Assembly (NCBI GenBank): GCA_963691815.1
Contig: OY829655.1
Coordinates: 14,469,279-14,533,278, forward strand
From: Echiichthys vipera
Lineage: Eukaryota > Chordata > Actinopteri > Perciformes > Trachinidae
Length of the DNA: 64,000 bases
Reading direction: 5' to 3'
In this document: in pieces, positions 12,223 to 26,137 of the stretch
Layout: each line of letters opens with the position of its first letter
Position numbering within the stretch: position 1 is the first letter of the stretch
The notes under the pieces: generated by a model
The model's database searches: none
Seen by the model: only the letters and a program-made list of their open reading frames with translations
What the model was told of the DNA's origin: nothing
Translations under genes and position numbers: made by a program

Positions 12223-13225
12223 TGCCTTTGTTTTAAAACAGATTTTCAGTGTTTTTTTGCACCTGCCTGCAGCTTTATAATGGATATAACACAGGCCGTG
12301 ATAGGATGCAATACACACTTGTGTACTCTGATGCATAACAAACACATTACCTGTATAGCCCATTAGGATTCTACAGTTGCCCTTTAGAGGATTCATCCTG
12401 AGAATCATATTATATCCTGCTCTAATTATAATTATCTGCACTCACAATGTGCTCATTATGAGCTTATGAAGCCTTATGAGCAACACTCCAGGTACAGCTG
12501 TCTGACAGGGTGTATTACTATCTTTATCATTACAGACATGCTGGTAAAGGATGTTAAGAAATAAAGCTGACACTCTTTCCCTCCATCTTCACCCTGCTTC
12601 CTCTTCCTCTGTCTCTCCTGTGTTCTCGAGCCAACACCGGCATGGACGAGGTGTGTAATTGGTAATTTCAGAGCATTGCCGGCACTCCCCTTAAATGACA
12701 ACCTCATCTCTCCAACAGCCGGGCCTGTCTCCAATGATCACCTCTATTTGCATTTAGAGTGACTAGCAAAAGGTGACAAGGGTACGTGTATGTGAGTGTC
12801 TGCATGAGACAGCGCAGGGGATATGACAGCTATCTGGGATGTAAGTGCACACAGAAAAACTTGACACTAAAACACAAACTCAAACTGCTATGTTAAAGGC
12901 AAGCAGGCGGCAGATCTCTGCAGAGCAGAGATAGTGTTCACCTCTGGCAGGAAAACTGCTAGAAACCACCCACCCAGAGGGTAGCTAAAGGTGTCTGTAC
13001 ACACACACCCACTCTCTCTCTTTCTCCACAGTTTGCCTTGTCGAAATCTCCTCGGGGCTTCCTCTTCCCAACCGGTGCTGCAGGCCCCCTGCAGGGGATC
13101 GATCAGCATTCCTCTGCTTTACGCCAGACCTGTCTGTCTGCCTGTCTGTGTGCCAGCTGTGAGTCACATGAAGGGCAAAGGAGCCAGAGAGTAAGACACT
13201 GCAGGATACAAGACCTCTACCAGGC

Positions 13226-13408
<183 letters not shown>

Positions 13409-13899
13409 TCAAATATAACTAAGCTGTGGGCAGGGAAGATGTTAAGCTACTGCTGTCCCCTAAGCTCGTTGTGATCATCCTCTATCCTCTTCCCTTCTGA
13501 TAAAAGGGAAATAAATGTAGACATCTCAACAGTAGACGTTTCTATTCTAATGAATCACAGGAGAGGAGGTGAATTAAATCAGGAGGTCTGGGAGTCTTTT
13601 ATCAGTCTGAAAATGCTTTACACAAGCAAAAGGTCATGTTTTGAAAGTAGGTGACACAAGTATGGAAGCCTATTTTCTCCAACGTGCTAAAGAGATAGAT
13701 CCTATAACTCATTATAATGGGAAACTTGCTCCAAATAAGGAGTTAGTTTTACAAAGTAATGACCTAATGAAATATTTCTTTATTTGATCAGGGGGCAGAG
13801 CATGTTAATGAACATCATAGAGATGTCAACATGCCAGAGTAAGTAAGAAAGCTCATTTACATTCATAGTCCCTGAATATGTATATTAAAAAAAAGGGAT

Positions 13900-13901
<2 letters not shown>

Positions 13902-13938
<37 letters not shown>

Positions 13939-14060
13939 CTTTATTTATCCCCGAGGGGAAATTCGGTCATCGTAGCAGCGGTACAGAGCAATCAGAAGTA
14001 CTAAAAATAAGATAAAATATAAAATACAAAATATGAACAACAATAAAATAGAATAAAATA
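13902..14060 (-). mobile_element. Retroelement 3' tail with (GATA)n end
   Basis: A GATA tract (13902-13938) is joined directly to AACTTTATTTATCCCCGAGG. The reverse complement gives a body ending in CCTCGGGGATAAATAAAGTT followed by TATC repeats. This is the terminal structure of many fish LINE/SINE insertions, here on the minus strand and 5'-truncated. Confidence 0.6.
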
Positions 14061-14817
14061 AAAGTACAGTATCGCATTACAAGTTATTTCAAATAATGAC
14101 TCTGCATACCTCAAAATAATGAGAAACGTTTGTCATTATTTCAAGAAAGTTTCTAATTATAATGACTTACAGGACCTTTTTTTATCAGAAGGTATTTATC
14201 TTATTGTTTTCTTTCACTGGCAGAAAAGGGATTCCATATCCAAACACTAAAATTGGGTTCAAGCTTGCAAAACAGCAAATTATCCAGAAAGTGAAGTGGC
14301 TCAAAACAAGAAGGAAAAAAGAGAACAGGAACTAGTGAAAAGTTCCTCTGGTGCCTTGACCTTAGAGTAGGGCCTGCACATGAGATTTTGTACATTTTCA
14401 ACACCTTGAGGGAAAGAAAATCTCACTTTGAAGAGAGTTCACAGATATTTTTAAAAAAGAACAAAACCTGAAGCAATGCACTTCAGTCTGATAACCTCAT
14501 ACCGCCCAACAGGTGGGACAGATTTTGACACCTGTTGTTTTTTTTTCATAGATTCGTACATCCCTACATACCAGCTGCTTTTCTCCATCTCTTTGCTCCC
14601 ATTCCAGTCAAACAACCAACCTAACGTGTCCTCTAACATGTGACACCATACTGCAGGAACTGTTTTTTCCTCCGTCTGCACTCATGTTAATATTTTGCGA
14701 AATACATTTTAGGTGCAATTGTGTGAAAAGTACATAATGGACTACATGAAGACAGCTAAATAAAAATCAATCAAAGCGAAAGTCTTTCAAGTTTGGATAT
14801 TAAATCACTGCATATGC

Positions 14818-15520
14818 CAACAACGTAGTTAGTGAACCCGGAGTTTATTAAAAGTGTGTGTTTTGAAAGACTTACCAAGGATGAAATAAAGAGGACAGAA
14901 GGGTAGGAGTGGGAGCCACTCACTGTGCAATAATCTACTCATACATACCTGGATACTTGCAATAATCTAATCTTACTGCTCATTACTGCCATATAGTCAT
15001 ACATATTTTATCTTATGTTTCTCTACACTTAATTTATCTGATTTCGTTTTCGGTGAATTTTATTTTACCTGTATTCTTACATCTATATTTAACTAAGAGT
15101 TTATTGTTTTACTTTCTATATATATTTAGCTAAGAGTTATTGTTTATTTTTATACTGTATATAGTAGATGCTATACTTTTATACCTTTCTTGTAAGCTGC
15201 TGGAAATTCAATTTCCCTGTGGGAGTCATCCTAAAGGGATCAATAAAGAGAAGTCTAAGTCTAACTGGCCCTGGTACCAGCTCCTCTCGTAATAAAGTCC
15301 ATTCAAGTCAATTACCAAATGTAATCCAAATGGAAGGAGCCCATTGGTGCATCGGTTTATGTGTAGGGATACTTATGCTGCTGCAGAGGTTTGGTGTTAT
15401 TTCGAGCCGCTTTAATGCCTTCATCGTTCTGCCCCAAGCTAATCAGTGTTAGCCACATCTGGCTGTTGGCGACTCTCCGGAATTTCTCTGTCAATAGTCG
15501 TTACACGATTTTGAGCCAGA
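14818..15520. mobile_element. Fragmented copy of the 59-kb element, interrupted by a nested insertion
   Basis: Bases 14818-14878 align with 59530-59588 (CAACAACGTAGTTAG ... GACTTACC). Bases 15263-15515 align with 59591-59820 (ACTGGCCCTGGTACCAGCTC ... TTAGCCACAT ... AATAGT-GTTACA). The 380 bases between them are absent from the other copy and end in a retroelement-like CTGTGGGAGTCATCC / GGATCAATAAAG tail. I could not identify the two terminal inverted repeats at this locus. Confidence 0.65.
14880..15260 (+). mobile_element. Nested insertion with LINE/SINE-like 3' tail
   Basis: The insertion splits the older element between its GACTTACC and ACTGGCC words. Its 3' end (GGGATCAATAAAG followed by AAGTCTAAGTCTAA) resembles fish retroposon tails with a short terminal repeat. 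Confidence 0.5.
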
Positions 15521-16963
15521 ATTACACGTTAAGTACCATTCCGTCTGAATGCAGAGTTTACACTTAAAGCCACTGAACACCCACACAGGTGTTTTTAGTT
15601 AACTAGATGATTAGACCTTTTCCCAGGACTGTGTGCGTGTGTCTACTGTGATTGATTGACATCTTCCTGAGTCTCCTGTTAGCTTTGTTTCACCTGTCAA
15701 GGCGGGAAAATGTTTATGACCACATAAATTCCCGTCAAAGCCCCGCCCACCTTCAACCCAAGCAGCGGTCTAATTAGCCAGAATAACTGAAAACACCTGT
15801 GGGTGTTCAGGAGCTTTGAGACTACCTCTTCCACCTCTGACAAGTGTTTCTGAACATTGGAGAAAAGAAACAACTGTATTTACATGTAATTTCCCAGTAA
15901 AGGGGCTTGATAGATCAGTCACCTTATCAATACTAGAAAGTAGTATCAGGATCAATACCGAAATTATGATCATTGTGATAAACCTGCATGAAAAAAAAAA
16001 AGAAAATTAACTTGTAGAGTCCCTCAGGGGTCTGTCCTCAGACCAATCCTTTTCTAATTGTACACGTTTCCTCTGGGTCATTTGTTCAGCGGCTTGAGCT
16101 TTGAACATAAGATTGCATATTGTGAGATAAAAACAAACAGACAAGCAGTGTGTATCATGACAAAAATGCAAAGATTTATTTAGAAAGAAGGACAAAAAGC
16201 TCCCAAATAACACTGTTTATTTCGTAGTACAAATCTGTCTTAGACAAGCTTTACTCTATTAGGCATCAGTGTGTTTCCCTGGATGTACAAGTTAAGTGGA
16301 AGTTTCACACAGATAAGGCACTAACACATATTAAGCACTCGTGTAAAATATAAAGTGGCAGTGTTTGTGAGTAAAAGTTGATTTATAAATCACACCGTAC
16401 TCTGTCCTGTAAAATGCTTGGAGATGTGAAACCCTGTCTTATCATTATTACAGACAGAAGTGAATAAAGAAATAATTAGAAAAAACACAGTGAAAAATGC
16501 ATCTTCCCTCTCTTCCCATACTCCCTCAACAAACACTGACTCAACATGATGCATTTCTCCACGAGTCAGCTCTTTTTAGACAGACTGCATTGCAAACTTT
16601 AACCGTTTGTGTCAGTAAGAAAAATAAGGGAGCGAATATAAAACACAATATATACGTATATAAATATATGCTGTAACATGTACCTAATCCAAAACCAAGC
16701 CTCAGCCTCCTCACCATCCTAGAAAACCAAAAAACTGGGACTGGACAAGAGAAATCCCTTTGGAAGAGCAAAAGAAGAATCAGTGTGTCTCCTGCAGGTT
16801 TTCTAATGCTGGTGCACTCATAATTAAAGTCAAAAACACAGGAGGTGTAAGAAAAAAAATGTGACATGATACAGAAAAAGGAATTATAATGCCCCGTGAC
16901 CATGATTATGACAACTCTTGATGATGAATGCACAAGATCAGCTTTCAGAAATAATCTCTTAAA

Positions 16964-17234
16964 CCCTTTTCAGACATGGATTCTGTTACGTTGCTGGATT
17001 TTGCTACAAATCTGTTAAATATCAAAGCGTCTCAGTGGAGTGATTATTCTGTAACTGCTCTATTTAAACATGACAGGACTATTACACGAAGAGCTGCTTC
17101 TCACTGCTGGAGAACAGCAGAAAAAAATAATGTGAGTGATTGTTTATCTCGGAGGCTTTATTAATGACCCTCATGAAAGAGATACTGTGATTTTTATTTT
17201 ATGTAAATCTCATGAAATGCATGTCTGAAAGGGG
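16964..17234. mobile_element. MITE-like element with inverted ends
   Basis: The left end CCCTTTTCAGACATG (16964-16978) and the right end CATGTCTGAAAGGGG (17220-17234) are near-perfect inverted repeats around a 240-bp core. The short reading frame inside is not supported as a gene. Confidence 0.7.
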
Positions 17235-18254
17235 CTTATAATAAATTAAAAGGCATGTTACAGATGTTTTGTAATGCAAAACACATTAAGAGTGTTCTTA
17301 TTATACACTAAAGATATGGCAAACAGATTAAATGTAAGCGAACAAGTCCCTTGATATAGTGTTGGTACGTATTTAATTCCTTTGATCAATGTACAGCATC
17401 CAGTGAGGAGGCTGCGTGAGGATGGGCGCAAGGAAAAAAAAAAAAAGGGAGGTATGTTGAAAAACAAAGATTTTCTATAAAAATGAAAGGATAAATATAA
17501 AATATTACACAGAGGTATAAAACCCACAAAGAAGATTAAAAATACCATTGAGGAAAGTGTACACAGGATTCATGGGTACAGTCATTAAACTTTGGCAGAA
17601 ACTCACACTGGCAAACACTGGTCTGTGTGGGCTGTTCCTGGTTAGTGTTTGGGACTGGCCACAAAGGGCTGGAAAGGATGTGGGCAGAATGTCACTGGTT
17701 ATACTGGTCACACTGGAGTGTACTTCAGATCCCGACGTTTTCACATAAAGCCGGAACTGGAAGAGCGAACAGCAGGGAGTTGAGTCAATTTTACAGTAAA
17801 TTACATATAATAATGACAAATGATGTAGCATGTTTTCTGTTAATAAGCAATCTATATGAAATACAACATAGTAAAGCCTATTTCTGTATACTACTGTGTA
17901 AATTAAATACCTGACAAATGTTTGTTGATTATATTGTCACAGCATATTTACTATAGTGGCTCTATTTCATAGTTTGACTATAACTTAAATGTCCCTTTAA
18001 ACAGTAAATGGCCTGTTTTCCACTTGTTTTCTTTAGTAAGATTGAAACATTACAAAAAGAGTAATTTCATGTACAACTACGAGTAGTTAAAACAAGCCTG
18101 GTTTACTGTCAAGGAGTGCAAAATCCTCCACTGTGTATTGAACCCATTGTCAGCAGCCAATAAAGTGGAATTTGACCCTCACTGCCTACACATGTGTATC
18201 TATGGATCCTGAATATTGCCATGAAACATCAGCTTCAGCTTAAAGAGAGGCCTC
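17235..18254 (-). other. septin10: Probable septin10 3' UTR and downstream flank
   Basis: This 1-kb stretch follows the septin10 stop codon on the minus strand and has no coding signal. Several minus-strand AATAAA- or ATTAAA-like words exist, but I could not choose one as the polyadenylation signal. Confidence 0.4.
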
Positions 18255-20042
18255 TTACTTCTTGCGGTCCTTGTCCTTCTTGCCATTGGCGGTGAGGCTC
18301 TGGGCCTGCAGAAGCTGGGCGGCAGCTCGTCTCTTGCCAAAGGAACTCTGGTCTTCGTCCAGGAGCCGCTTCTTTTCCTCAAGAGCTGCCTTCTCGTCTG
18401 CATGGAGGCGCTTCAGCTGCTCAAAACGAATTTGAAGCTGAAACACACGAGAGAGAACAGAGTTACGGATACGCCTTCATTCTTGATAGCATCGAGTAAA
18501 ACAAGCAAAAACACTAGAGAGCTGCCTTTCTGTGTAGCAAATTAAAATTATTACACGACTAATTTGTTTCCTCATAATGAGGTTTTGCTCATCACACTAA
18601 AATTAAATGAGATGTGAAATCATTAAAGCACTGACTTTCGCTCAAATGTTTTTTCTTCTTGAAAGAAGAAACATGAAACAATGATATTTGGTTTCCTCAC
18701 TATTCATACGAGAGAAAAACAAAACAGACTGCTGAAATCTGAAATGTATTTATTTATTTTTTTTAAAATAACAAAACTTCCGAGGGAAAAAAACCCACAG
18801 TGTAATAAAAAAAGAAATTAAACTGGATGACTGTTTAATCAACTCACACACTGAGGGACAATGTCTGCATAGTTGCTACTATCTTAACACACAGTATATG
18901 CTGCTAATGAAGCGTTTCATGTGAATGGGTTTGTGTTGCACATCTACATACCTCTCTCTCAGCCTCCTTCAGCTCAGACTCCTTCTCCTTCACCCTCTGC
19001 ACAAACATCTGCCTCATCTCGTCCTCTCTCTTCTGCAGCTCTACCAGGAACTCCTGACGCTTGGCCTCATAAGTCTGCTGCAAGCTGCACGCACACACAC
19101 ACACACGGCTGTCAGTCATTCTCCACTGTACATTTTTCATTGCATACTTACAGGTTTTTATGAGCTCACCTGACGGGTTTGCACTCTGGGCCTGTGTCTT
19201 TGAATCCCATTTCCTCCAGTTTGCAGCGTCTGTACAGCTCATAGTGGCGAGTGTGCGTCTGCTCTCTCAGGTCCTCCATGTTCACACAGATCAGCATCTC
19301 TCTCAGCTTCACAAAGTCGCAGTGACTCTCGTTCTCCACTGACACACACATAAATGTGACAAATATAAGAGTTAGCAATCCAGCTGGTATTATCAGCCAC
19401 AGTACTCATTCCTACACAGGTCTGACAAGATTAACAAATGTCCATTAATTAATGTAATCCTACAATTACCAGGAAGATCTTTGGCAACACAAGCACAGCT
19501 GTGCAGGAAGACACACACCAACAATGATCCATCTTACCTTGTACTACACCCCAGGGATACTGACGAGCCTTCACCATCTTGTTGCCAACGCTGACTTCTT
19601 CTGTGCTGCCGACAACAGCAAAAGGCAAAAGACCCTACAAAAACAGCTCATTAGTTCAAACATGAACTGCAAGCAAGGCTGGATCCACAATGCTATTATC
19701 AAAACTGAACCTAGGGGTGGGTGATATGGCAAAAATATCCTCTCCCAAATGTTTTTTTTTTTTTTACAGTAAAATCACAATCACAATTTTTTTACATTGA
19801 TTTTTTATTATGTTGCGAGTTACTGAACAGTGCTATGTAAAAATATGGCCCCAAAAGAAAAGAAAACGAATTTATGCCCATTTATGCCTAGGAACCTTTC
19901 TTAATATTTTTTAATCTGTAAATAATGCAATTTTGCAAACTTGTGCCTACAACAAAGCTACCTAAGGCACCTGTTGCCTCTGTTGGCTGAATTGTGGCTG
20001 GTCTCCTCGCTGTTTCACTTTCAGCATACTGTTTGTTAGTGT

Positions 20043-20118
<76 letters not shown>

Positions 20119-23100
20119 TTTGGGCAGAAAGGGGGCTCTGTGAAGTGACGCCGCTGCCTCCTTGTTAAACACATAAGGAGACTGCGGCTGCATGGGACAT
20201 ACCTGTTTTTAGCACATATTTTACAGCTTGTTCAACATGTTCTATGAATAAGTGTGGACAGACAGCGTTGATGGGATGCGATAGTCTGGCGCTCGATCAC
20301 TACACTAAAGGAATATACAGTAGTTCTGATGACTAAAGTGAAAAATGCAGACAAACCAACATATCACAAAAACTTCAAAACATTTTACCGACTTAAAATG
20401 CATAAATACAACTAGAAAGCAAAGGAGTCTGTGAGTGTGTGTGAAAGAGAGAGAGAAAGAGAGACAGAGAGAGTGCGAGTGTGTGAGTGAGTGAGTGAGT
20501 GAGTGAGTGAGTGAGTGAGTGAGTGAGTGAGTGAGTGTGTTTGTCCTTTGCATATCTCAAGAACTGTTCATCTGATCTACTTCATACAAATTCTAATTTC
20601 TATCCATATACAGTGGCACCCATCTGCTTCTACATCAATTTGTTTACATTTTGAAATTTGTCTAAATTTGTTTTTTGGACAATCATCCAATCGACTTCAC
20701 ATCTGGCAGGTGTATTGCCGAGGACCCAAGGGAGTGCAGTGTCTAGTGTAAAGTTGATCGGATTAGCGCATCTTGAGAACACAGCAAGCAGCACTTGCCA
20801 AGGCAAAGCAACTGGCCTGTTCTGAACAGGCACGCGCTCCGAATGGGCAATGCACTAATAACAGTAAATATGTGAAATTTGTCACAACAGAACACATGCT
20901 ATGAACTAGTTCTAGCATAACCCGGCCCTAAGAAAGCACTCTAGATCAAGGGGGTGGTATTCTGTGTGCTTCCTTACATTCATGGTAGTGTTGACCTTCG
21001 CGACAGTCTCATCATCCAGAGGAAACTGGTAGATCTGGACACCGTTGCTGACCAGCTCACTCATGATTTTGATCTTGAACTTATGCAGCTCGCTCTTACT
21101 GATAGTGTCAGCTTTGGCGATCACTGGGATGATGTTCACCTAATGCAACATAGAAGAGAATAAAGAAACAGATTATTCTTCTAAAAAATATTATCTGTAG
21201 GCTTCAGAGAAAAAAATAGACCTTTAATGCAATCTGTAAAAAAATAAAAAATAAAATTAATTAAATTTTTAATTAATTAATAAAATTATATTTTTAACTT
21301 CTTGAAACTGCTAATGAGAGACATGGGGTAAAAATGCAAAAGGAAGAAAAATGTTCCCGCAGAGGGCACCAAGATAATCATATTTGAAATTCTACCGGTA
21401 GAAGATTTATTTGACTTATTCTGGTTTAAAAATGTCTTCAGAAGCAAGTAAAGTAAAAGGGTAACTTCCCTGAACTTCGAGCAGAGCTGCTCCCGCTGCT
21501 ATAGACATCCGAGCTAAAAACAAGCTAATCTCACTGATCGACAAAGCATGAAACTACATATAGACACATTAAAATGCATCCATTAGTGTGACTCTGGCAA
21601 AGTACGAGCAATAGTACATTTTTTAAAAAACTATCCAAGCTGTATTTAATTTCATTATCTGTATCTAAAATACTTTTAAAAACTGTGTTTAGATAAGTGT
21701 TCTATAAACCAGGATTACTGATGTTATTTCAGGCTCAGCAGCCCACTCTGCTGACCAAGTCGTCCCACATTCCACTCCTGGCTGTCTGTCTGCTGCATTG
21801 AACCAAAGACGGGCTTGGAATGAGTTGTTGTCACAACCTTCTGGGACAGACCACACACCCGTACACACATACAGAACACACACTGATCCCAGTAGAGAAA
21901 ACAAAACAATGCTAGGAGATCTCTTCCAACAGCTGTCTGAGTGAGAGACTGGCTGTCTTTCCGTCAGTGCTGCAGATTCAACAAATGGCTCTTGCTGTGT
22001 ATCTGTACAGTGACACAAAAGGACAACTCGAGTGTGTATGTGTGAGGTGATTACAGCATTCCACTGCTTTCCCTCCTCCATTCACACGCAAATCCAGGGT
22101 TACTGACACTCCACAGCCGTGAAATCACACAAGCGCACAAAAAACACAAAGTCACTACACACAGAGAGCATGGGAAAGTTTCTGACCACTTCAAGAGTGA
22201 AGGGAGGAGTTTAGTCAGCTGGATAGTGAAGCTCTCCCAACAGTCAGACATTAAAAACACTTAGAGGAAAGTCTAGCACAGTCTCTCTACACATCAGTTT
22301 GTATCTGACTCTTCATCGTCCATTGTGTTCCTATTGATGTGTTAACAAATAAATCAGATATACTGACATCTCAGCTACACAATACACAAACCAGGGTTCT
22401 TCAGCAGCCCAAAGAATTGACTGGTCCATTTTAAAATATCAATGTCAAACGTCAGTCCAAGAAATGCAGGCACATTTTAGATCAATGCATCATCATCTCT
22501 CCAGAGTCAAACCTGTTCCTGTATTTAACTCCTGAAAAAAGGTGCGTGCATCACCTCACCTCTTTTTCTCGCTAGTTCTTGGGTAAAGACAAGCTCGACA
22601 ATTCTGGTTATGTCGTTTTAGAACAAGTTCATTCATCTGCCATTTTAAGCAGTCAGATAAAATGTTTTCTTGCCCTCCGAAAAGCTGGATAACAGGTAAA
22701 TGTCACCATCTAATACAATTACTATGTGAAACAATTTGTATCAGTCCAGTAAAATCGACCATTTTCAAAAATGTCCTGATATTACCCTGATTATTCCAAA
22801 AACACACACATTTTCGCACATCTATCTTTGTGAGGACTTTCATTGGCATAAAACATTCCCCAGCCCCTTACACTAACCTTAACCATCACAACTAAATGCC
22901 TAACCAAGAACCTTACCTTAACCTAAACCTTATTCAGACCTGAATGTTAAAACCAAGTCTTAACTCCAAAACAAGCCTTTGACAAAGTGAGGAATGGACA
23001 AAATGTCTTCATTTTTGAAAAATTGTCCTCACTGTCAGGAAAATTCTAAAACTGGTTCTTACAAAGATAGCTGCACACACACACAAACACAGTGATTCTT

Positions 23101-26100
23101 CTCCTACCTTGCTGTCTAGTTTTTTCATAGTGACCAGGTCCAGGGATTTGAGTGAATGACCTGAGGGGGAGATAAAGTAAAGGCAGGCGTGGACCCGTGA
23201 GTCGTGGTAGTTGTGAAGAGAGCGTTTGATTTTTAGCTCCTCCTGTAGATAACTTTCAAACTGCCTGTCGATGTAGTCCACCACTGGCTGATAGCTAAAG
23301 GAAAGACATAAAAGGCTGATTAGAAATGTGTGTATTATGACTGGTTAACACAGAATAGTTCACAATGGCAGTACATTTAAATCATAATCACAGTCACTTT
23401 CTCAGCATCACTCAAATCCTCCCACCTCTCTTGTTTGTTCATTTGGTCTCCGAAGCCCACAGTGTTGACCACAGTAAGGCGAAGGCGGACATTACTCTCC
23501 TGTAGGTCATAGGTTTGAGCCCGCAGCTTCACTTGAGGCTCAAAGTGGGATGACTCAAAGTTCTCAAAGTTGGTATTGAACAGCGTGTCCATCAGGGTAG
23601 ACTTGCCGATACCGGTTTCACCTAGAGCCAAAAAAGAACTCGATGGTTGAGTCAAATAAAGCAGTGAGATTTAGAAACTGGCACTCCAATGCCATAATAA
23701 ACTGCTTCAAATGAGATGTCTGACTAAACAGTTGTTGAGGAAGAAGAAATGTTACTCATTCACTGACCAGATTTACCAGCTGGTGGAGAGATTTGAACCA
23801 GCAGGATCATTCTCACCACAATGCTTCTTAACCCTCTGACCACTTGTCTATGTCAGCGCCCAATACCCAACACTTAATAATTAGGAGTATCAAGCAATGT
23901 CATTGGGATCAAAGAGCAATCTAGCTCAAGATAAGGAGGGAAGAAGACAGACCTTAGCAATGGCAGTGAAATCAGGTAGTCAAGTCAAACAATGTGTTTG
24001 TGTGTATGTGAGTGAAGAATGTATTTGAAGAATGTATTTGAATAGTAGCATCCTGTGTGCATCTGTGTTTCACTATGGGTATGTGTATTATGCTGTATGT
24101 CTGTGTTTATGTATGTATGACAACGTACCAATGCAAAGAATATTGAAGCAGAAGCCCTGGCAGATGGACTTGTTGACAAGCTGATCTGGGAGGCTGTCGA
24201 AGCCCACATGGCCTGCCAGGGACAGGGGCCGAACTACTTTATCCTGAGGAAGAAATTGCACAGACAGACAGATCATTCTCAAGATGCTGTAGACATTTTC
24301 TCCTCAAAAAACATATAGGCATTGTTCACTTGCAAGCCATTACTTTCCAGCTTCATACATTTAAATTTTGTTGTAGGGATGCACAATTCTGGCAACATAT
24401 CAATGAAGAAATGTCCTAATGTGAGTAATTAAAATGGAACCACAAAATAATGCACTTGCACTTACTAACAAATTGAATCATTCGCACATTGAATGACCCA
24501 TGTACCTATAATATTTATACATTACTTTTTTAGCATACACACCTTCATTTCTTGGAATTAAAAAGCATTGCAATTTTAGAGTATTACATTTACAGGTTGC
24601 TCTAGGTAGTTGATATAAAAGACATAAAACATGTTCTAATCTTCATAAGTTCATATCTGAGCCATTGAGAGACACATGAGAAAAATCCTATCCTGTTTGG
24701 GAATATCTTTAAATGTGGAGGCTAAGAAAAAGGTTTACATAGACTACAGCCTGTGGCTACTCCATCTTCGTTTAACTGCATTACCCTCTGACCTGCACCC
24801 TTCTGAACTTGTATTCAGAAATCCAGGCAGATTCCAAGATTGCTAGTTGGTTAGCAGAGGACACCGACTCAGTTATGCTGTTATTACAAGCAGTTTTAAT
24901 ATTAAATTGAATCACAAATATGTAACATTTTAGATATCCATATACCATTTCTCCTTGTCAAAATTGAATCCTTATAGTCAGAATGATAATTTAAGATATC
25001 CACAATGACATTCTTCCTATCTACAATTGCCATTTCAGATATCCACAACGGCATTCTTACTAGTACAAATTTCAAGTTTATTGGGCTTTCAATTCTACAT
25101 ATCCAAAATTACATTTGAAATATCTAGAATGAACATTTGAAATATCTGTAATGACATTCTTACTAGGAAAATCCCAGTTGTACATATCCCTATTGACATT
25201 TTTACTAGTCAGAATGTATTTTGGATAGTAAAACTCACATTATGGCTCTCTGGAATGTTTTTTCATTTGGGATATTTGAAATTAAAAATATCAGTAACAA
25301 TTGGATTGTAGATATTTGAAATGGGAGGTTTTCTGAGTAAGAATGGCATTACAGATATGCAGAATGTTCTTTCTAGATATCTCAAATGTAATTGTGCATA
25401 TCTAAAATTGAAAGCACAAGAAACATGAATGGCAAAAGTGACGTAATTAGTACTAGTAAGAATGACGTCGTGGATGTCTAAATTGACTACTGGAGATAGG
25501 AAGACTGTCATTTACATATGAAATGTTCCTTCTGACTTGGAAGAATTGAATTACAGATATCTGTAATACATATCCAGTCTAGCTGCTAGATGTTAAAACC
25601 GGTTTGCCATGTGATGTAGTACAATTTGCTGACCTTAAGGAAATTCCTCATGATAGACCTCCAAAATGTGAATGACTTTTAAAATATGTTGTCTTTATGG
25701 GGGGAATTAAACTAAACTCAAGTGTTTGTTGTACGCGAGATATCTAGCACACAACTAATTTTATAAACTTTTGACGTTTGTTTTATGGCTAACGTAGTGT
25801 TAGCCATTAGCGCCCTCCTCGGTGTATTTTGATGAAAGATGTAGCACGGAAAATGCCTTTAGAAAAGTTTAGTACTTAAATTAAAAAGCCCCTCTTGGTG
25901 TTCTGGTTTCATGTAGTAAAGGGCAGGTGTGTTTTTGTGTTATACACTGCGTAAGTTACTTTGAACTGCCATTGTTTCGATAACTTTAAACAGAAAGTAG
26001 GCTAGGGTTAGCAGTAGCTTAGCTAACTTAATGATAGCCCCGGACACTCCCTGCTCAACTGTCAAGAACACTGTCACTTGTCAACCACAAAGGAGAAAAA

Positions 26101-26137
26101 TACTAACCGGCTGCAGAGCAACATCCGTAGAAGCCAT
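18255..26137 (-). CDS. septin10: Septin-10 (SEPT6-group septin GTPase)
   Basis: Nine coding exons in transcript order: 26137-26108, 24243-24129, 23621-23426, 23294-23108, 21139-20978, 19634-19538, 19338-19170, 19084-18952, 18437-18255. They sum to 1272 nt, or 423 aa plus stop, with every phase matching and every border GT-AG. Septins polymerise into filaments at the cell cortex, cytokinetic furrow and cilium. Visible motifs are the G1 P-loop GETGIGKST (residues 49-57, split by an intron), G3 NTVGFGDQ, G4 AKAD (184-187), the septin-unique element around HTRHYELYRRCKLEEMGFKD, and a C-terminal charged coiled coil (about 320-410) ending in KKDKDRKK. FENFESSHFEPQVKLRAQTY matches SEPTIN10 better than SEPTIN6, 8 or 11. 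Exon 6 (GLLPFAVVGSTEEVSVGNKM) is only 97 nt. The human protein is about 454 aa with a longer N-terminus. Introns 1 and 4 carry mobile elements. Confidence 0.93.
19707..19880. repeat. Dispersed-repeat fragment in septin10 intron 5
   Basis: AGGGGTGGGTGATATGGCAA near 19712, then A/T-rich and ATCACAATCACAATTT words, resemble an abundant fish repeat. The second end is not visible. Confidence 0.45.
20046..20117. repeat. (GT)n microsatellite in septin10 intron 5
   Basis: About 36 uninterrupted GT units, intronic between septin10 exons 5 and 6. Confidence 0.98.
20429..20537. repeat. (GA)n and (GAGT)n tandem repeat in septin10 intron 5
   Basis: A GA-rich segment leads into about 13 GAGT units (20483-20537). 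Confidence 0.95.
22822..23070. mobile_element. MITE-like element with inverted ends in septin10 intron 4
   Basis: The left end CTATCTTTGTGAGGAC (22822-22837) and the right end GTTCTTACAAAGATAG (23055-23070) are inverted with two mismatches. The core has telomere-like CTAACCTTAACC words. I recall this structure as a very common fish element. It lies about 40 bp from the septin10 exon 4 donor. Confidence 0.7.
24920..25570. mobile_element. Fold-back array of short motifs in septin10 intron 1
   Basis: The left half repeats GACATTCTTACTAG-type words (about 25008, 25048, 25152, 25192) together with AGATATCC. The right half has the reverse complements (GTAAGAATGGCATT near 25338, ACTAGTAAGAATGACGTC near 25451), with AGATAT words throughout. 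The halves converge near 25.25 kb, so a transcript could fold into a long imperfect hairpin. No transposase is present. Confidence 0.55.

Larger units (their letters stand above)
7565..12240 (+). other. sh3rf3: Probable sh3rf3 3' untranslated region
   Basis: After the stop there is no coding exon until the minus-strand septin10. The stretch has CA tracts at 7621-7683 and 7871-7892, a TG tract at 9271-9385 and a dispersed repeat near 10.2 kb. It ends in a complex, GC-balanced block (about 11960-12210) with a canonical AATAAA at 12217-12222. The absence of other polyadenylation context and the like strand favour one long 3' UTR, but a shorter transcript end cannot be excluded. Confidence 0.45.

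Noticed and set aside
22860..22930. Interstitial telomere sequence
   Set aside because: The CTAACCTTAACC words are irregular and lie inside a MITE-like element with inverted ends, so a chromosome-fusion origin is not supported.
24920..25570. CRISPR-like regular motif spacing
   Set aside because: Motifs are diverged, unequally spaced and inverted between halves, and the host is a vertebrate genome with no cas genes.
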